Shown in pieces: positions 37,212-45,393 of a stretch of 64,000 nucleotides of DNA; positions within the stretch are counted from its first letter, which is position 1, and each line of letters starts with the position of its first letter. Below the pieces are notes generated by a model. The model was not told the origin of the DNA. It saw only the letters and a program-made list of their open reading frames with translations, and did no database searches. The stretch spans positions 1,550,001 through 1,614,000 of the forward strand of contig NZ_CP109598.1 of the NCBI RefSeq assembly GCF_036327775.1. The letters run 5' to 3'. The stretch comes from Streptomyces sp. NBC_01498 (lineage in GTDB: Bacteria; Actinomycetota; Actinomycetes; Streptomycetales; Streptomycetaceae). The translations under genes and the position numbers were made by a program.

Positions 37212-37844
37212 ATGTCTTCCTCTCTCGACTCCCTCGGCACGCCCGCGCCCGCCGTCTCGGCGTCAATCGCCGCCGCCGCCAAGGCGGTTGCTTCTTCGGC
37301 CGCCAACTCCCGGGTGGCGGCGCCGGCCGTGGGCACGGTCCCCGCGCGCTCCGTGCCCACGCAGGCCGAGTTGCTGGCCTTCGTCCGGCGCACGGCGGCC
37401 GACACCGAACTGGTGGCCACCCTCCCCCTCGACCCCGAGGGCCGTACCTGGATCCGCGTCGACGGCCCCGGCGGCAGCGAGGCGTGGATCATCGGCTGGC
37501 CGCCCGGCACGGGGACCGGGTGGCACGACCACGGCGGGTCGTACGGCGCCTTCGCGACGGCGGCCGGGGCACTCCAGGAGGACTCGCTGGCCGCACGGCT
37601 GCCCACCGAGGGGTGGAAGACCCTGGAGCTGGCCGAAGGGGTCGACCGGGAACGGAAGCTCACGAAGGGCGACGCGCGGGCGTTCGGCAGCCACCATGTG
37701 CACGAGGTGCGCAACGAGTCGGACGCGGACCACGCGGTCTCGGTGCACGCCTACTACCCGCCGCTGCCGCTGATGCGCCGCTACAGCCGCACCGGCGCGG
37801 TGCTCCGTCTCGAGCAGGTCGAGCGCCCGCAGGAGTGGCAGTGA
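37212..37844 (+). CDS. Cysteine dioxygenase-like cupin
   Basis: 210 residues from ATG at 37212 with AGGA about 9 bp upstream. The first 65 residues are Ala/Ser-rich and probably disordered. The cupin domain shows the iron ligands of cysteine dioxygenase: GWHDHGGSYGAF (two His near residues 99-101) and SHHVHEVRNES (third His near 160). It would oxidise L-cysteine to cysteine sulfinate with O2, a sink for excess cysteine. GTGA overlap with the rhodanese gene and the Cys-leader peptide upstream both fit this role. Confidence 0.87.
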   Translation: MSSSLDSLGTPAPAVSASIAAAAKAVASSAANSRVAAPAVGTVPARSVPTQAELLAFVRRTAADTELVATLPLDPEGRTWIRVDGPGGSEAWIIGWPPGTGTGWHDHGGSYGAFATAAGALQEDSLAARLPTEGWKTLELAEGVDRERKLTKGDARAFGSHHVHEVRNESDADHAVSVHAYYPPLPLMRRYSRTGAVLRLEQVERPQEWQ

Positions 37845-38278
37845 GCGGCGGGCACGCGGAGGACCTGCCCACGCCGTCGGCGGGAGCGGCCGGGTCGCCT
37901 CCGGTGGGGATAGACGAACTGCTCGAACGGGTCCGGGAAGGGCTCGACCGCGTCGAGCCGCGCGAGGCGTTCGCCGCCGCCGAGGACGGTGGGCTGCTGG
38001 TGGACATCCGGTACGCGGAACTGCGGGACCGGGACGGGCTGATCCCGGGTGCGCTGGTCGTCGAGCGGAACGAACTGGAGTGGCGCCTCGACCCGCAGGG
38101 CAGCCACCGGGCGGCGGAGGCCACGAGCCACGACCTGCGCGTCGTGGTGATCTGCAACGAGGGCTACGCGTCGAGCCTCGCGGCGGTCTCCCTGCGCGCA
38201 CTGGGACTGCACCGGGCGACGGACCTTGTCGGCGGCTTCCAGGCATGGCGGGCGGCGGGACTGCCGGTCTCGCACTGA
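37841..38278 (+). CDS. Rhodanese-like sulfurtransferase
   Basis: 145 residues from GTG at 37841, overlapping the dioxygenase stop by 4 bp, with AGGAG 5 bp upstream. Single rhodanese domain: LLVDIRYAELRDRDGLIPGAL (CH2A-like region), active-site Cys in VVVICNEGYASSLAA near residue 104, and DLVGGFQAWRAAGLPV at the C-terminus. It would move sulfane sulfur, consistent with a cysteine-sulfur disposal operon. Confidence 0.92.
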   Translation: MSGGHAEDLPTPSAGAAGSPPVGIDELLERVREGLDRVEPREAFAAAEDGGLLVDIRYAELRDRDGLIPGALVVERNELEWRLDPQGSHRAAEATSHDLRVVVICNEGYASSLAAVSLRALGLHRATDLVGGFQAWRAAGLPVSH

Positions 38279-38292
38279 GCGGTGCCGATCGG

Positions 38293-38350
38293 CCTGCTTG
38301 CCTGCTTGCCTGCTTGCCTGCTTGCCTGCTTGCCTGCTTGCCTGCTTGCC
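38293..38350. repeat. Octanucleotide tandem repeat (CCTGCTTG) x 7
   Basis: Seven perfect head-to-tail copies of CCTGCTTG from 38293 to 38348 plus two further bases (CC), starting 15 bp after the rhodanese stop. The 8-bp unit is not a multiple of three, so it does not encode a stable repeat peptide. It lies between convergent genes. Confidence 0.95.
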
Positions 38351-38428
38351 GGAAGGCTCCCGCCCGGGAGCCGGGGTGGCACTCCCGGCTTCCGTCGGCT
38401 CCGCGGACGTGCCTGCCCGCTGGACGTG

Positions 38429-38453
38429 CGAGCCCGATGGACAGGTGGGCTCG
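38429..38453. terminator. Hairpin between rhodanese and recX genes
   Basis: CGAGCCC (38429-38435) and GGGCTCG (38447-38453) form a 7-bp stem with an 11-nt loop, 30 bp beyond the recX stop. It can terminate either convergent transcript. Confidence 0.5.
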
Positions 38454-38482
38454 GTGAGCCGGCTCGGGATCGGCGAGCGGGC

Positions 38483-39064
38483 TCAGTAGATGTCCTCGTC
38501 CAGTCCCTCCGTGTCCTCCCCCTCCGACTCCAGTGCCTCCCTGACCACCCGCAGGGCCACCCCCGGCGCGTATCCCTTACGGGCCAGCATGCCCGCGAGC
38601 CTGCGTACTCTCCTGTCCCGCTCCATCCCCCGGGTGGAGCGCAACTTGCGGGCGACCAACTCCCGTGCGGTCGCCTCCTCCTGGGCGGAGTCGAGCTGCC
38701 CGACCGCCTCGTCGATCAGCTCGGGGTCCACGCCCTTGGTACGCAGCTCCCGCGCCAGGGCGCGGCGGGCCAGGCCCCGGCCGTGGTGCCGGGACTCCAC
38801 CCACGCGTCGGCGAACGCCCCGTCGTCGATCAGTCCCACGTCCTCGAAGCGGGAGAGGACCTCCGTCGCCACCTCCTCGGGGATGTCACGTCTGGCCAGC
38901 GCGTCCGCCAGCTGCTTCCGGGTACGGGGGGTCCCGGTGAGCAGGCGCAGGCAGATCGCCCGCGCCCGCTCCGCCGGGTCCTGGGGCGGCAGCTCCTTCT
39001 CGGCCCTCGACGAGTCGGGGCTGCCGCCCGGCTGTTCCGTTCGCCGCCTCTTCGCGTAGGGCAC
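38483..39064 (-). CDS. recX: Regulatory protein RecX
   Basis: 193 residues from GTG at 39064, only 9 bp after the recA stop, so co-transcribed. Three-helix RecX repeats: RARAICLRLLTGTPRTRKQL, then FEDVGLIDDGAFADAWVESR with RRALARELRTKGV, and a last repeat before GYAPGVALRVVREAL. RecX inhibits RecA filament formation and recombinase activity. Hydrophilic N-terminal 30 residues and acidic C-terminus are usual for Streptomyces. Confidence 0.95.
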   Translation of the reverse strand: MPYAKRRRTEQPGGSPDSSRAEKELPPQDPAERARAICLRLLTGTPRTRKQLADALARRDIPEEVATEVLSRFEDVGLIDDGAFADAWVESRHHGRGLARRALARELRTKGVDPELIDEAVGQLDSAQEEATARELVARKLRSTRGMERDRRVRRLAGMLARKGYAPGVALRVVREALESEGEDTEGLDEDIY

Positions 39065-39073
39065 GGCGCCGGA

Positions 39074-40207
39074 CTAGCTCTTTGCCGCCGCCGCCTTGGC
39101 CGTCCTGGCCTTGGTGGCGGGGGCGGGCACCGTCTTGGCCGTGTCGCCGGCCGGGGCCCCGGCGGCGGTGACGGCCGCAGCCGCTCCGGCCTCGGCCGCC
39201 GCCTCTTCCGGCTTCACACCGATACCCAGCTTCGTAAGGATCTTCTTCTCGATCTCGTTGGCGAGATCGGGATTGTCCTTGAGGAAGTTGCGGGCGTTCT
39301 CCTTGCCCTGGCCGAGCTGGTCGCCCTCGTACGTGTACCAGGCGCCGGCCTTGCGGACGAAGCCCTCCTCCACACCCATGTCGATCAGACCGCCCTCGCG
39401 GCTGATCCCCTGGCCGTACAGGATGTCGAACTCGGCCTGCTTGAAGGGCGGCGCGACCTTGTTCTTGACGACCTTGACGCGGGTGCGGTTGCCGACCGCG
39501 TCGGTGCCGTCCTTGAGCGTCTCGATACGGCGGATGTCGAGCCGCACCGACGCGTAGAACTTCAGCGCCCGGCCACCGGTCGTGGTCTCGGGCGAGCCGA
39601 ACATCACGCCGATCTTCTCGCGGAGCTGGTTGATGAAGATGGCCGTGGTCTTGGACTGGTTGAGCGCGCTGGTGATCTTCCGGAGCGCCTGGCTCATCAG
39701 CCGCGCCTGAAGACCCACGTGCGAGTCGCCCATCTCGCCCTCGATCTCCGCGCGTGGCACCAGGGCGGCGACGGAGTCGATGACGATGAGGTCCAGCGCC
39801 CCGGAGCGGACCAGCATGTCCACGATCTCCAGGGCCTGCTCGCCGTTGTCCGGCTGGGAGAGCAGCAGGTTGTCGATGTCGACGCCGAGCTTCTTCGCGT
39901 ACTCCGGGTCGAGGGCGTGCTCCGCGTCCACGAAGGCCACCGTGCCGCCCGCCCGCTGGGCGTTCGCCACCGCGTGCAGCGTCAGCGTCGTCTTGCCGGA
40001 GGACTCCGGCCCGTACACCTCCACCACACGGCCGCGCGGGATGCCGCCGACTCCGAGTGCGACGTCGAGCGCGGTCGACCCGGTGGGGATGACCTCGATG
40101 GGCTCGTTCGGCCGTTCGCCGAGGCGCATCACCGCGCCCTTGCCGAATTGCCGTTCAATTTGGGCGAGAGCGGCGTCCAGCGCCTTCTCGCGGTCGGATC
40201 CTGCCAT
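39074..40207 (-). CDS. recA: Recombinase RecA
   Basis: 377 residues from ATG at 40207 ([14 protein letters not shown]), with GGTGGAA just upstream. Walker [10 protein letters not shown] near residue 68, Walker [13 protein letters not shown] near 141, loop L2 region [20 protein letters not shown]. The C-terminal 50 residues are Ala/Lys/Thr-rich, as in other Streptomyces RecA. It drives homologous recombination and LexA cleavage. Two damage-responsive elements lie upstream: a RecA-NDp promoter ending 44 bp before the start and an SOS box about 140 bp before it. Confidence 0.98.
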   Translation of the reverse strand: MAGSDREKALDAALAQIERQFGKGAVMRLGERPNEPIEVIPTGSTALDVALGVGGIPRGRVVEVYGPESSGKTTLTLHAVANAQRAGGTVAFVDAEHALDPEYAKKLGVDIDNLLLSQPDNGEQALEIVDMLVRSGALDLIVIDSVAALVPRAEIEGEMGDSHVGLQARLMSQALRKITSALNQSKTTAIFINQLREKIGVMFGSPETTTGGRALKFYASVRLDIRRIETLKDGTDAVGNRTRVKVVKNKVAPPFKQAEFDILYGQGISREGGLIDMGVEEGFVRKAGAWYTYEGDQLGQGKENARNFLKDNPDLANEIEKKILTKLGIGVKPEEAAAEAGAAAAVTAAGAPAGDTAKTVPAPATKARTAKAAAAKS

Positions 40208-40250
40208 GGGTTCCACCCGATTTGCTTGTGTCGATCGCTTCACATCGAAG

Positions 40251-40273
40251 ACGCTATCCCCTGCCACTGACAA
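40251..40273 (-). promoter_or_regulatory. RecA-NDp (PafBC-type) promoter of recA
   Basis: On the minus strand TTGTCAGTG, 8 bp, TAGCGT: a full match to TTGTCRGTG-N8-TANNNT. Predicted start near 40245, leader about 38 nt. This class is used by actinobacteria for LexA-independent damage induction. Confidence 0.9.
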
Positions 40274-40346
40274 TGGGCCTCGACGTCCTCCCGGCCTGTG
40301 GATAACTCCGGCTCCGGCGGCCTCCGGTCAACCGGCACGGATCCAT

Positions 40347-40362
40347 GAGAATGCTTGTTCGA
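40347..40362 (-). promoter_or_regulatory. LexA SOS box upstream of recA
   Basis: On the minus strand TCGAACAAGCATTCTC, against the consensus TCGAACRNRYGTTCGA; left half perfect, right half degenerate, as seen in other Streptomyces recA boxes. It lies about 75 bp upstream of the RecA-NDp element. Confidence 0.75.
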
Positions 40363-40498
40363 TTTTGGTGTCAAGCACATCTCCGGCGGGCGTGTCGCGG
40401 CCCGGCCGGTCCGGAGCGGGACGGTCAGGGCAGGTTCCCGATGTGGCGTTGAGGCGGCAACAGGCCGCCGCACACGGCGGCGCGGCGGTGGCCGCGAC

Positions 40499-43114
40499 TC
40501 ATTCGCGCGTCCCCGCGAACTCGACCGGCCTGGTGCGCAGCGCCGTCAGCGCGGGAACGACGGCGGCGACCACCGCGAGTACGGCGCTCGCCGCCACCAT
40601 CAGCCCCAGTCCTCCCCAGGGCACGACGAGGGGTGCGGGGACGGAGAGCAGGGCGAGGGCGCCGCGCAGACCGAGGAGGTTCAGGGCGGCCACGGCGGCG
40701 CCGAGGAGCGAACCGACGGCCACCACCACCAGGGCCTCGGCCGCGACCAGGCGCAGCACCTGCGGTTTCGTCGCACCGGCCAGCCGGAGCAGCGCGAGTT
40801 CGCCGACCCGGTCGGACACCGACATGATCAGAGTGTTCGCCAGCGCGATCCCCGTGTAGAGCAGGGCGATCCCCAGAATCAGCAGCATCCCGAGCCGGGT
40901 GCTCCCGCTGGACCGGGGCTGGTTCCGTGCCGTCCATTCCTCCCTCGTGAGAACGGTCGTGCCCGTCGCGCGCCCGGCCTCACGCAGCGCCGTGTCGACG
41001 GCGGCGGCGTCCGCGCCGGCCCGCAGCCTGACGTCGACGCGGTCGACCGGGGCGCCGGGGGCGTTGCGCGGGGTCACGTACGCCCCGTTGTCGCCGGTGC
41101 CGGTACGCAGCACCGCCACGATGCGCAGGGTCGCCTCGCGCCCGTCGCCCAGCCAGACCCTGACCCGCTGCCCGACCGTCCGGGTCCGCCACTCCTCGTT
41201 GACGACGATGCCGCCGTCGTCGAGGTCGGCGGGGCGGCCGGACGCCACCGGCAGCCGGGACACCGCCGTGAGAGCGGCCGGTTCGACGGCTCTGGCCGCC
41301 GATTCGACAAGGGCGACGTCCTCTTCGAGGGCGGTCACGGTGGTGGAGCGGGAGGCGCTCACGACGATGCCGGGGATGTTCCGGGCCCGTTCCACGAACG
41401 GGGCGGGCAGGGCGCCCCGTTCGTCCTGCGCGGTCGCCACGTAGTCGGCGCGCGTCTGCGTGGTGGCCTCGGCGGCCTTGGCCGCGCCGATCGTGGCCGT
41501 CGTCCCCAGGAGGGAGGCGGCGAGTGCGACGGTGATCAGGACGGGAGCGGCGATCGCCGCCGTGCGGCGCACCCCGGTGGCCGCGTTCTCGCGCGCCAGC
41601 AGGCCGGTGGCACCGGGGAGCCGGGCGGGCAGCCAGGTGACGAGTCTGATCAGCGGTGGCACGAGCACCGGCGCGTACAGGGCGAAGCCGACGATCAGCA
41701 CCATCGGCCGGGTGATGTACGTCTTCCTCTTGAGGGCCTCGCCGGGATCGGTCGCCAGCGACCACCCGAGCAGTCCCAGGCCCACCAGCAGGACGAGGGC
41801 TCCGAGCAGCCGCCGGCTCACGGGCATCGCCTCGCTGTCGACGGCGGCCTCGCGCAGGGCCTCCGTGGGCTTGATCCGTCCCGCCCGCCAGGAGGACGTC
41901 ACCACACCGGCCAGGGCCACGCACAGGCCCGTCCAGAAGGCCGTGTGCAGGGGCCAGGTCTGGTCGCCGATCGCGAACCAGGCCGGCGCGATACCGCCGC
42001 GGACCATCCACGCGGCGAGGGGCGGCGCGCCGGCGGCACCGAGCAGACAGCCGGCGGCCGAGGCCGGCACGGCGACGAGAACCGCCTCGGTGAGCACCGT
42101 CCGCCGTATCTGGCGCGGGGTGGCGCCCGCCGTACGGAGGAGACCGAACTCGCGTCTGCGCTGGGCCACGGCGAAGGCGAACGTCGACGCCACCACGAAG
42201 ACGGAGACGAAGCAGGTGATGCCCGCCGCCGTGCCGAGCAGGGCGTTCACCGCGACCAGTGCCTCGCTGTCCCGGTCCGGGTCGGGATCGGCCCTGCGCC
42301 GTGCGTCACCGGTCAGGACGTCGAACCCGATCCCGCCGGCGGTGACGGCACCCCGCACCGCTTCCCGCACGTCCGCCGGGTCCGCGTGGACCACCAACGC
42401 GTCGATACGGGGCGAGAGTTGGGCGGCCTCGGCTTCGGTGAAGAACACGGCCTTCTCGAAGTCCGTCGCGGCCACCGTGCCGACGACGGTACGGGTGCCG
42501 ATCCCGGCCGGGGTGACGACCCGCAGACGGTCGCCGACCGCCACGCGCCCCTGGGACCGGTGCGGTCCGCGTGGGACGTCCCGCGCCGGTGGGGCCACGG
42601 CGACGGTGATCTCGCCGGGCGCCGCGGGCGCGCGCCCCTCCGTGAGCCGGTACGGCGTCGCCGCCGCGACCGACCACGGATGCCCGACCACCCCGCCGCT
42701 CGTGTCGTTCCCGCCGTCTCCGCTGTCGTTGCCGTCGTTGCCGTCCTTGTCGTCCGTACGGTCGGTGCCGCTTCCAAGGGAGGCGGCACCGGCGAACGAG
42801 ACCGGGAACGTCCGGTCCTCCACCGTCCTGCCGAGCCGCGCCAGTTCGGCGGCCAGGCGGTCCGGCACCGCCGACGGGCCGGCGAGCCGCTGCGTACGCT
42901 CACCGTTCGGTGTGGAGACGCGCAGGGTGTCCGAGGCCCGGACGACCACCGGGGCACCGGCGAAGCGCTCGGGCCCCCGGTGCGGGGCCTGGAACGTGGC
43001 CGCCAGCGCGAGCCCGGTGGCGGCGATGAGCCCCACACCCAGCGCGAGAGCGACGAACGACCCGGTGAAGGTGACCCAGCGCCCTCGCGCTCCCTGGAGC
43101 GTGAACCTCAGCAC
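40499..43114 (-). CDS. FtsX-like ABC transporter permease
   Basis: 871 residues from GTG at 43114, overlapping the ATPase gene stop by 7 bp. MacB/FtsX architecture with two FtsX domains: one membrane segment at the N-terminus (FTGSFVALALGVGLIAATGL), a large extracytoplasmic domain with a Gly/Asp/Asn-rich stretch (DDKDGNDGNDSGDGGNDTSG), three segments around residues 270-420, a second set near 500-560 and a final three at the C-terminus. Such permeases export or clear antimicrobial peptides or lipids from the membrane. The divergent LuxR-type two-component pair next door fits a sensing and efflux module. Confidence 0.9.
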   Translation of the reverse strand: MLRFTLQGARGRWVTFTGSFVALALGVGLIAATGLALAATFQAPHRGPERFAGAPVVVRASDTLRVSTPNGERTQRLAGPSAVPDRLAAELARLGRTVEDRTFPVSFAGAASLGSGTDRTDDKDGNDGNDSGDGGNDTSGGVVGHPWSVAAATPYRLTEGRAPAAPGEITVAVAPPARDVPRGPHRSQGRVAVGDRLRVVTPAGIGTRTVVGTVAATDFEKAVFFTEAEAAQLSPRIDALVVHADPADVREAVRGAVTAGGIGFDVLTGDARRRADPDPDRDSEALVAVNALLGTAAGITCFVSVFVVASTFAFAVAQRRREFGLLRTAGATPRQIRRTVLTEAVLVAVPASAAGCLLGAAGAPPLAAWMVRGGIAPAWFAIGDQTWPLHTAFWTGLCVALAGVVTSSWRAGRIKPTEALREAAVDSEAMPVSRRLLGALVLLVGLGLLGWSLATDPGEALKRKTYITRPMVLIVGFALYAPVLVPPLIRLVTWLPARLPGATGLLARENAATGVRRTAAIAAPVLITVALAASLLGTTATIGAAKAAEATTQTRADYVATAQDERGALPAPFVERARNIPGIVVSASRSTTVTALEEDVALVESAARAVEPAALTAVSRLPVASGRPADLDDGGIVVNEEWRTRTVGQRVRVWLGDGREATLRIVAVLRTGTGDNGAYVTPRNAPGAPVDRVDVRLRAGADAAAVDTALREAGRATGTTVLTREEWTARNQPRSSGSTRLGMLLILGIALLYTGIALANTLIMSVSDRVGELALLRLAGATKPQVLRLVAAEALVVVAVGSLLGAAVAALNLLGLRGALALLSVPAPLVVPWGGLGLMVAASAVLAVVAAVVPALTALRTRPVEFAGTRE

Positions 43115-43857
43115 GGGGCCACCGCCAGGGCCGTCATCCGCTCGGCGACCCGGTCCGCGGTCGGGGCGTCGAGGGCGCCGCGCACCGCGCCGTCCGCGAG
43201 GAACAGGACCCGGTCCGCGTAGGACGCGGCCATCGGGTCGTGCGTCACCATCACCACGGTCTGGCCCTCGTCGACCATGGCGCGCAGCAGGGTCAGGACC
43301 TCCCGGCCCGTCCGGGAGTCGAGCGCCCCGGTCGGCTCGTCCCCGAAGAGCACGTCGGGGCGGGTGACCAGGGCCCTGGCGAGCGCCACACGTTGCTGCT
43401 GGCCGCCGGAGAGTTCGCCGGGCCGGTGCCCCGCGCGGTCGCGCAGCCCCACCCGCTCCAGTACGTCGAGCACGGCGCCCCGTTCGGGCCGTCGGCCGGC
43501 CAGGCGCAGCGGGAGCGCCACGTTCTGCTCGGCGGAGAGCGAGGGCAGCAGGTTGAAGGACTGGAAGACGAAGCCGACGCGTTCGCGCCGCAGCAGGGTC
43601 AGTCGGTGCTCCCTGAGCCTGGTCAGGTCCCGGTCCCCGAGCAGCACGCTCCCGCTGGTGGGCCGGTCCAGCCCGGCGGCGCACTGGAGGAGTGTCGACT
43701 TGCCGGAGCCGGAGGGGCCCATGACGGCGGTGAAGGTGCCCTTGGGTATGTCGAACGTGACCCGGTCGAGCGCGGTCACCGCCGTCGCGCCCTTCCCGTA
43801 CGACCGGGTGACCGATCTGAGCCGGAGGGCGTGGTCGTTCGTGCCGATGTCGTTCAT
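43108..43857 (-). CDS. ABC transporter ATP-binding protein (LolD/MacB type)
   Basis: 249 residues from ATG at 43857 with GAGGG close upstream. Walker [12 protein letters not shown] near residue 42, Q-loop FVFQSFNLLPSL, signature [16 protein letters not shown], Walker B VLFGDEPTGALDS and switch His in VMVTHDPMAA. Typical partner of FtsX-like permeases and translationally coupled to the permease gene. Divergent from the sensor kinase gene, 174 bp away. Confidence 0.94.
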   Translation of the reverse strand: MNDIGTNDHALRLRSVTRSYGKGATAVTALDRVTFDIPKGTFTAVMGPSGSGKSTLLQCAAGLDRPTSGSVLLGDRDLTRLREHRLTLLRRERVGFVFQSFNLLPSLSAEQNVALPLRLAGRRPERGAVLDVLERVGLRDRAGHRPGELSGGQQQRVALARALVTRPDVLFGDEPTGALDSRTGREVLTLLRAMVDEGQTVVMVTHDPMAASYADRVLFLADGAVRGALDAPTADRVAERMTALAVAPC

Positions 43858-44019
43858 GGCCCTCACCCAAGCCGCGCCGGACGCGGCGCACATCGCACCA
43901 GGACGGCAGGTGCGTGGTGGAGGTGTCTCCACCCCCCGCCAGGTGCCACGGGGCGGGTGGAGCGGTGTACGGGGCGCATGGTGGAGCCGGCTGGGTGGCC
44001 GTCCCGTACGGCGCCCGCC

Positions 44020-44025
44020 TACCGT
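44020..44025 (+). promoter_or_regulatory. -10-like hexamer TACCGT for leaderless sensor kinase gene
   Basis: TACCGT lies 6 bp before the ATG at 44032 and there is no ribosome binding site, favouring this ATG over the in-frame ATG at 43978. Confidence 0.5.
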
Positions 44026-44031
44026 GCCTCC

Positions 44032-45393
44032 ATGCACTCCACCAGCCTCCGGCAGGCGCTTCGGGCGCCCCGTTATCTCCTCGGCGTCTGGCCCTGGCGT
44101 TCCGCGGCGTATCTGCTGAGCGGTGCGCTCGTCGGCGCGGCGACCCTGGTCTCGCTGCTCCTGCTGGCGGTCGTGGGAGGCGCGCTGGCGGTGGTCGTCG
44201 TCGGCCTTCCGCTGCTGCTGATGCTGGCGCTCGCGGGCATTCCGCTGGCCGCGCTGGAACGTCGCCGGCTGCGGCTCGTCGATCCCGTCGTCCTGCCCGA
44301 TCCGCACCGCGATCCGGACGGCACGGGCCCGGCCGCCTGGGTGCGGGTACGGCTCAAGGAGCCGAACACGTGGCGGGAGTTGGGCTACGCGCTGCTGTGC
44401 GCCTTCGTGTTCTGGCCCCTGGAGGCGGTGGCCCTCGGGACGGTCGCCGGCGTCTGCGGCGGTCTGCTCGCCGCACCCGTCGTGATGGCCACGGCCGGCG
44501 GGGGCGAGGAGGTCCGCGTACTGAAGGTCTGGCTGGCCGACTCGTATCCGCAGGTCTTCGCGGCGGCGCTGACGGGTGCGCTCCTGCTGCCCGTCCTCGC
44601 CTATCCGCTCGGTCTGGTGGCCGCCGGACGCGCCGCGCTCACCCGCCGGTTGCTGTCGCCCCGGTACGACGCCGCGGCCGAGTCCCGGATCCAGGAGCTG
44701 GGCCGTTCCCGGATCCGGCTGGTGGACGCCTTCGAGGCGGAACGCCGCCGGATCGAGCGCGACCTGCACGACGGCGCGCAGCAGCGGCTGGTGGCCCTGT
44801 CGATGGCGCTCGGTCTGGCGAGACTGGAGAATCCCGGCGAGCCGCTGCGGGGCCTGCTGGCGAGGGCCCACGACGAGGCGGACACGGCGCTGGTGGAGAT
44901 CCGCGAGCTGATCCGGGGCATTCACCCCCAGGTGCTGACCGACCGGGGGCTGAGGGAGGCGGTGGAGGACATCGCCGACCGGTCGACGGTGCCGGTCGAC
45001 GTCCGGTTCGACCTGCCGGGCCGGCTGCCCGAACCGGTCGAGACGGCGGCGTACTTCGCGGTCTCCGAGGCGCTGGCGAACGTGGCCAAGCACAGCGGGG
45101 CCGCCCGTGCGGAGGTACGCGGCCGGATCGCCGACGGCGCACTGGTCGTGGAGGTCACGGACGACGGGTCGGGGGGCGCGGACCTCGCCGCCGGAAGCGG
45201 CCTCCAAGGGGTCGCGGACCGTCTCTCGGTGCTGGACGGCCGGCTGCTGGTCGTCAGTCCGCCCGGCGGGCCCACCGTGTTCCGTGTACGGGTTCCCTGC
45301 CCGCCCGGGGTGGCGCCCGCCCCCGGGGCCGTGCCAGCCCCGGGCCCCGTCGTGGGCCCCGTCGTGGGCCCCGTCGTGGGAACGAGGGCCTGA
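44032..45393 (+). CDS. Sensor histidine kinase, NarL/DesK type
   Basis: 453 residues. The N-terminal sensor region (residues 20-205) has about four membrane segments, one pair near residues 25-65 and another near 120-200. HisKA_3 domain with the phosphoacceptor His in RIERDLHDGAQQRLVAL near 247, then an HATPase region (VSEALANVAKHS, VTDDGSGGADL, GSGLQGVADRL). The C-terminus ends in three PVVG repeats from a 12-bp tandem repeat. Overlaps the response regulator gene by one base. Confidence 0.9.
   Translation: MHSTSLRQALRAPRYLLGVWPWRSAAYLLSGALVGAATLVSLLLLAVVGGALAVVVVGLPLLLMLALAGIPLAALERRRLRLVDPVVLPDPHRDPDGTGPAAWVRVRLKEPNTWRELGYALLCAFVFWPLEAVALGTVAGVCGGLLAAPVVMATAGGGEEVRVLKVWLADSYPQVFAAALTGALLLPVLAYPLGLVAAGRAALTRRLLSPRYDAAAESRIQELGRSRIRLVDAFEAERRRIERDLHDGAQQRLVALSMALGLARLENPGEPLRGLLARAHDEADTALVEIRELIRGIHPQVLTDRGLREAVEDIADRSTVPVDVRFDLPGRLPEPVETAAYFAVSEALANVAKHSGAARAEVRGRIADGALVVEVTDDGSGGADLAAGSGLQGVADRLSVLDGRLLVVSPPGGPTVFRVRVPCPPGVAPAPGAVPAPGPVVGPVVGPVVGTRA
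45345..45380 (+). repeat. Three perfect 12-bp repeats at the 3' end of the kinase gene
   Basis: CCCCGTCGTGGG occurs three times without mismatch (45345, 45357, 45369). It adds PVVG units to the protein tail; copy number may vary without shifting the frame. Confidence 0.9.

Noticed and set aside
38080..38457. Open frames running through the octamer repeat (Leu/Ala/Cys/Pro repeats)
   Set aside because: Tandem octamers stay open in several frames; no ribosome binding site or family supports translation.
40355..43222. Plus-strand open frame of 955 codons opposite the FtsX permease gene
   Set aside because: Shadow of a clear ABC permease; composition is Gly/Arg/Asp-rich without hydrophobic or domain pattern.
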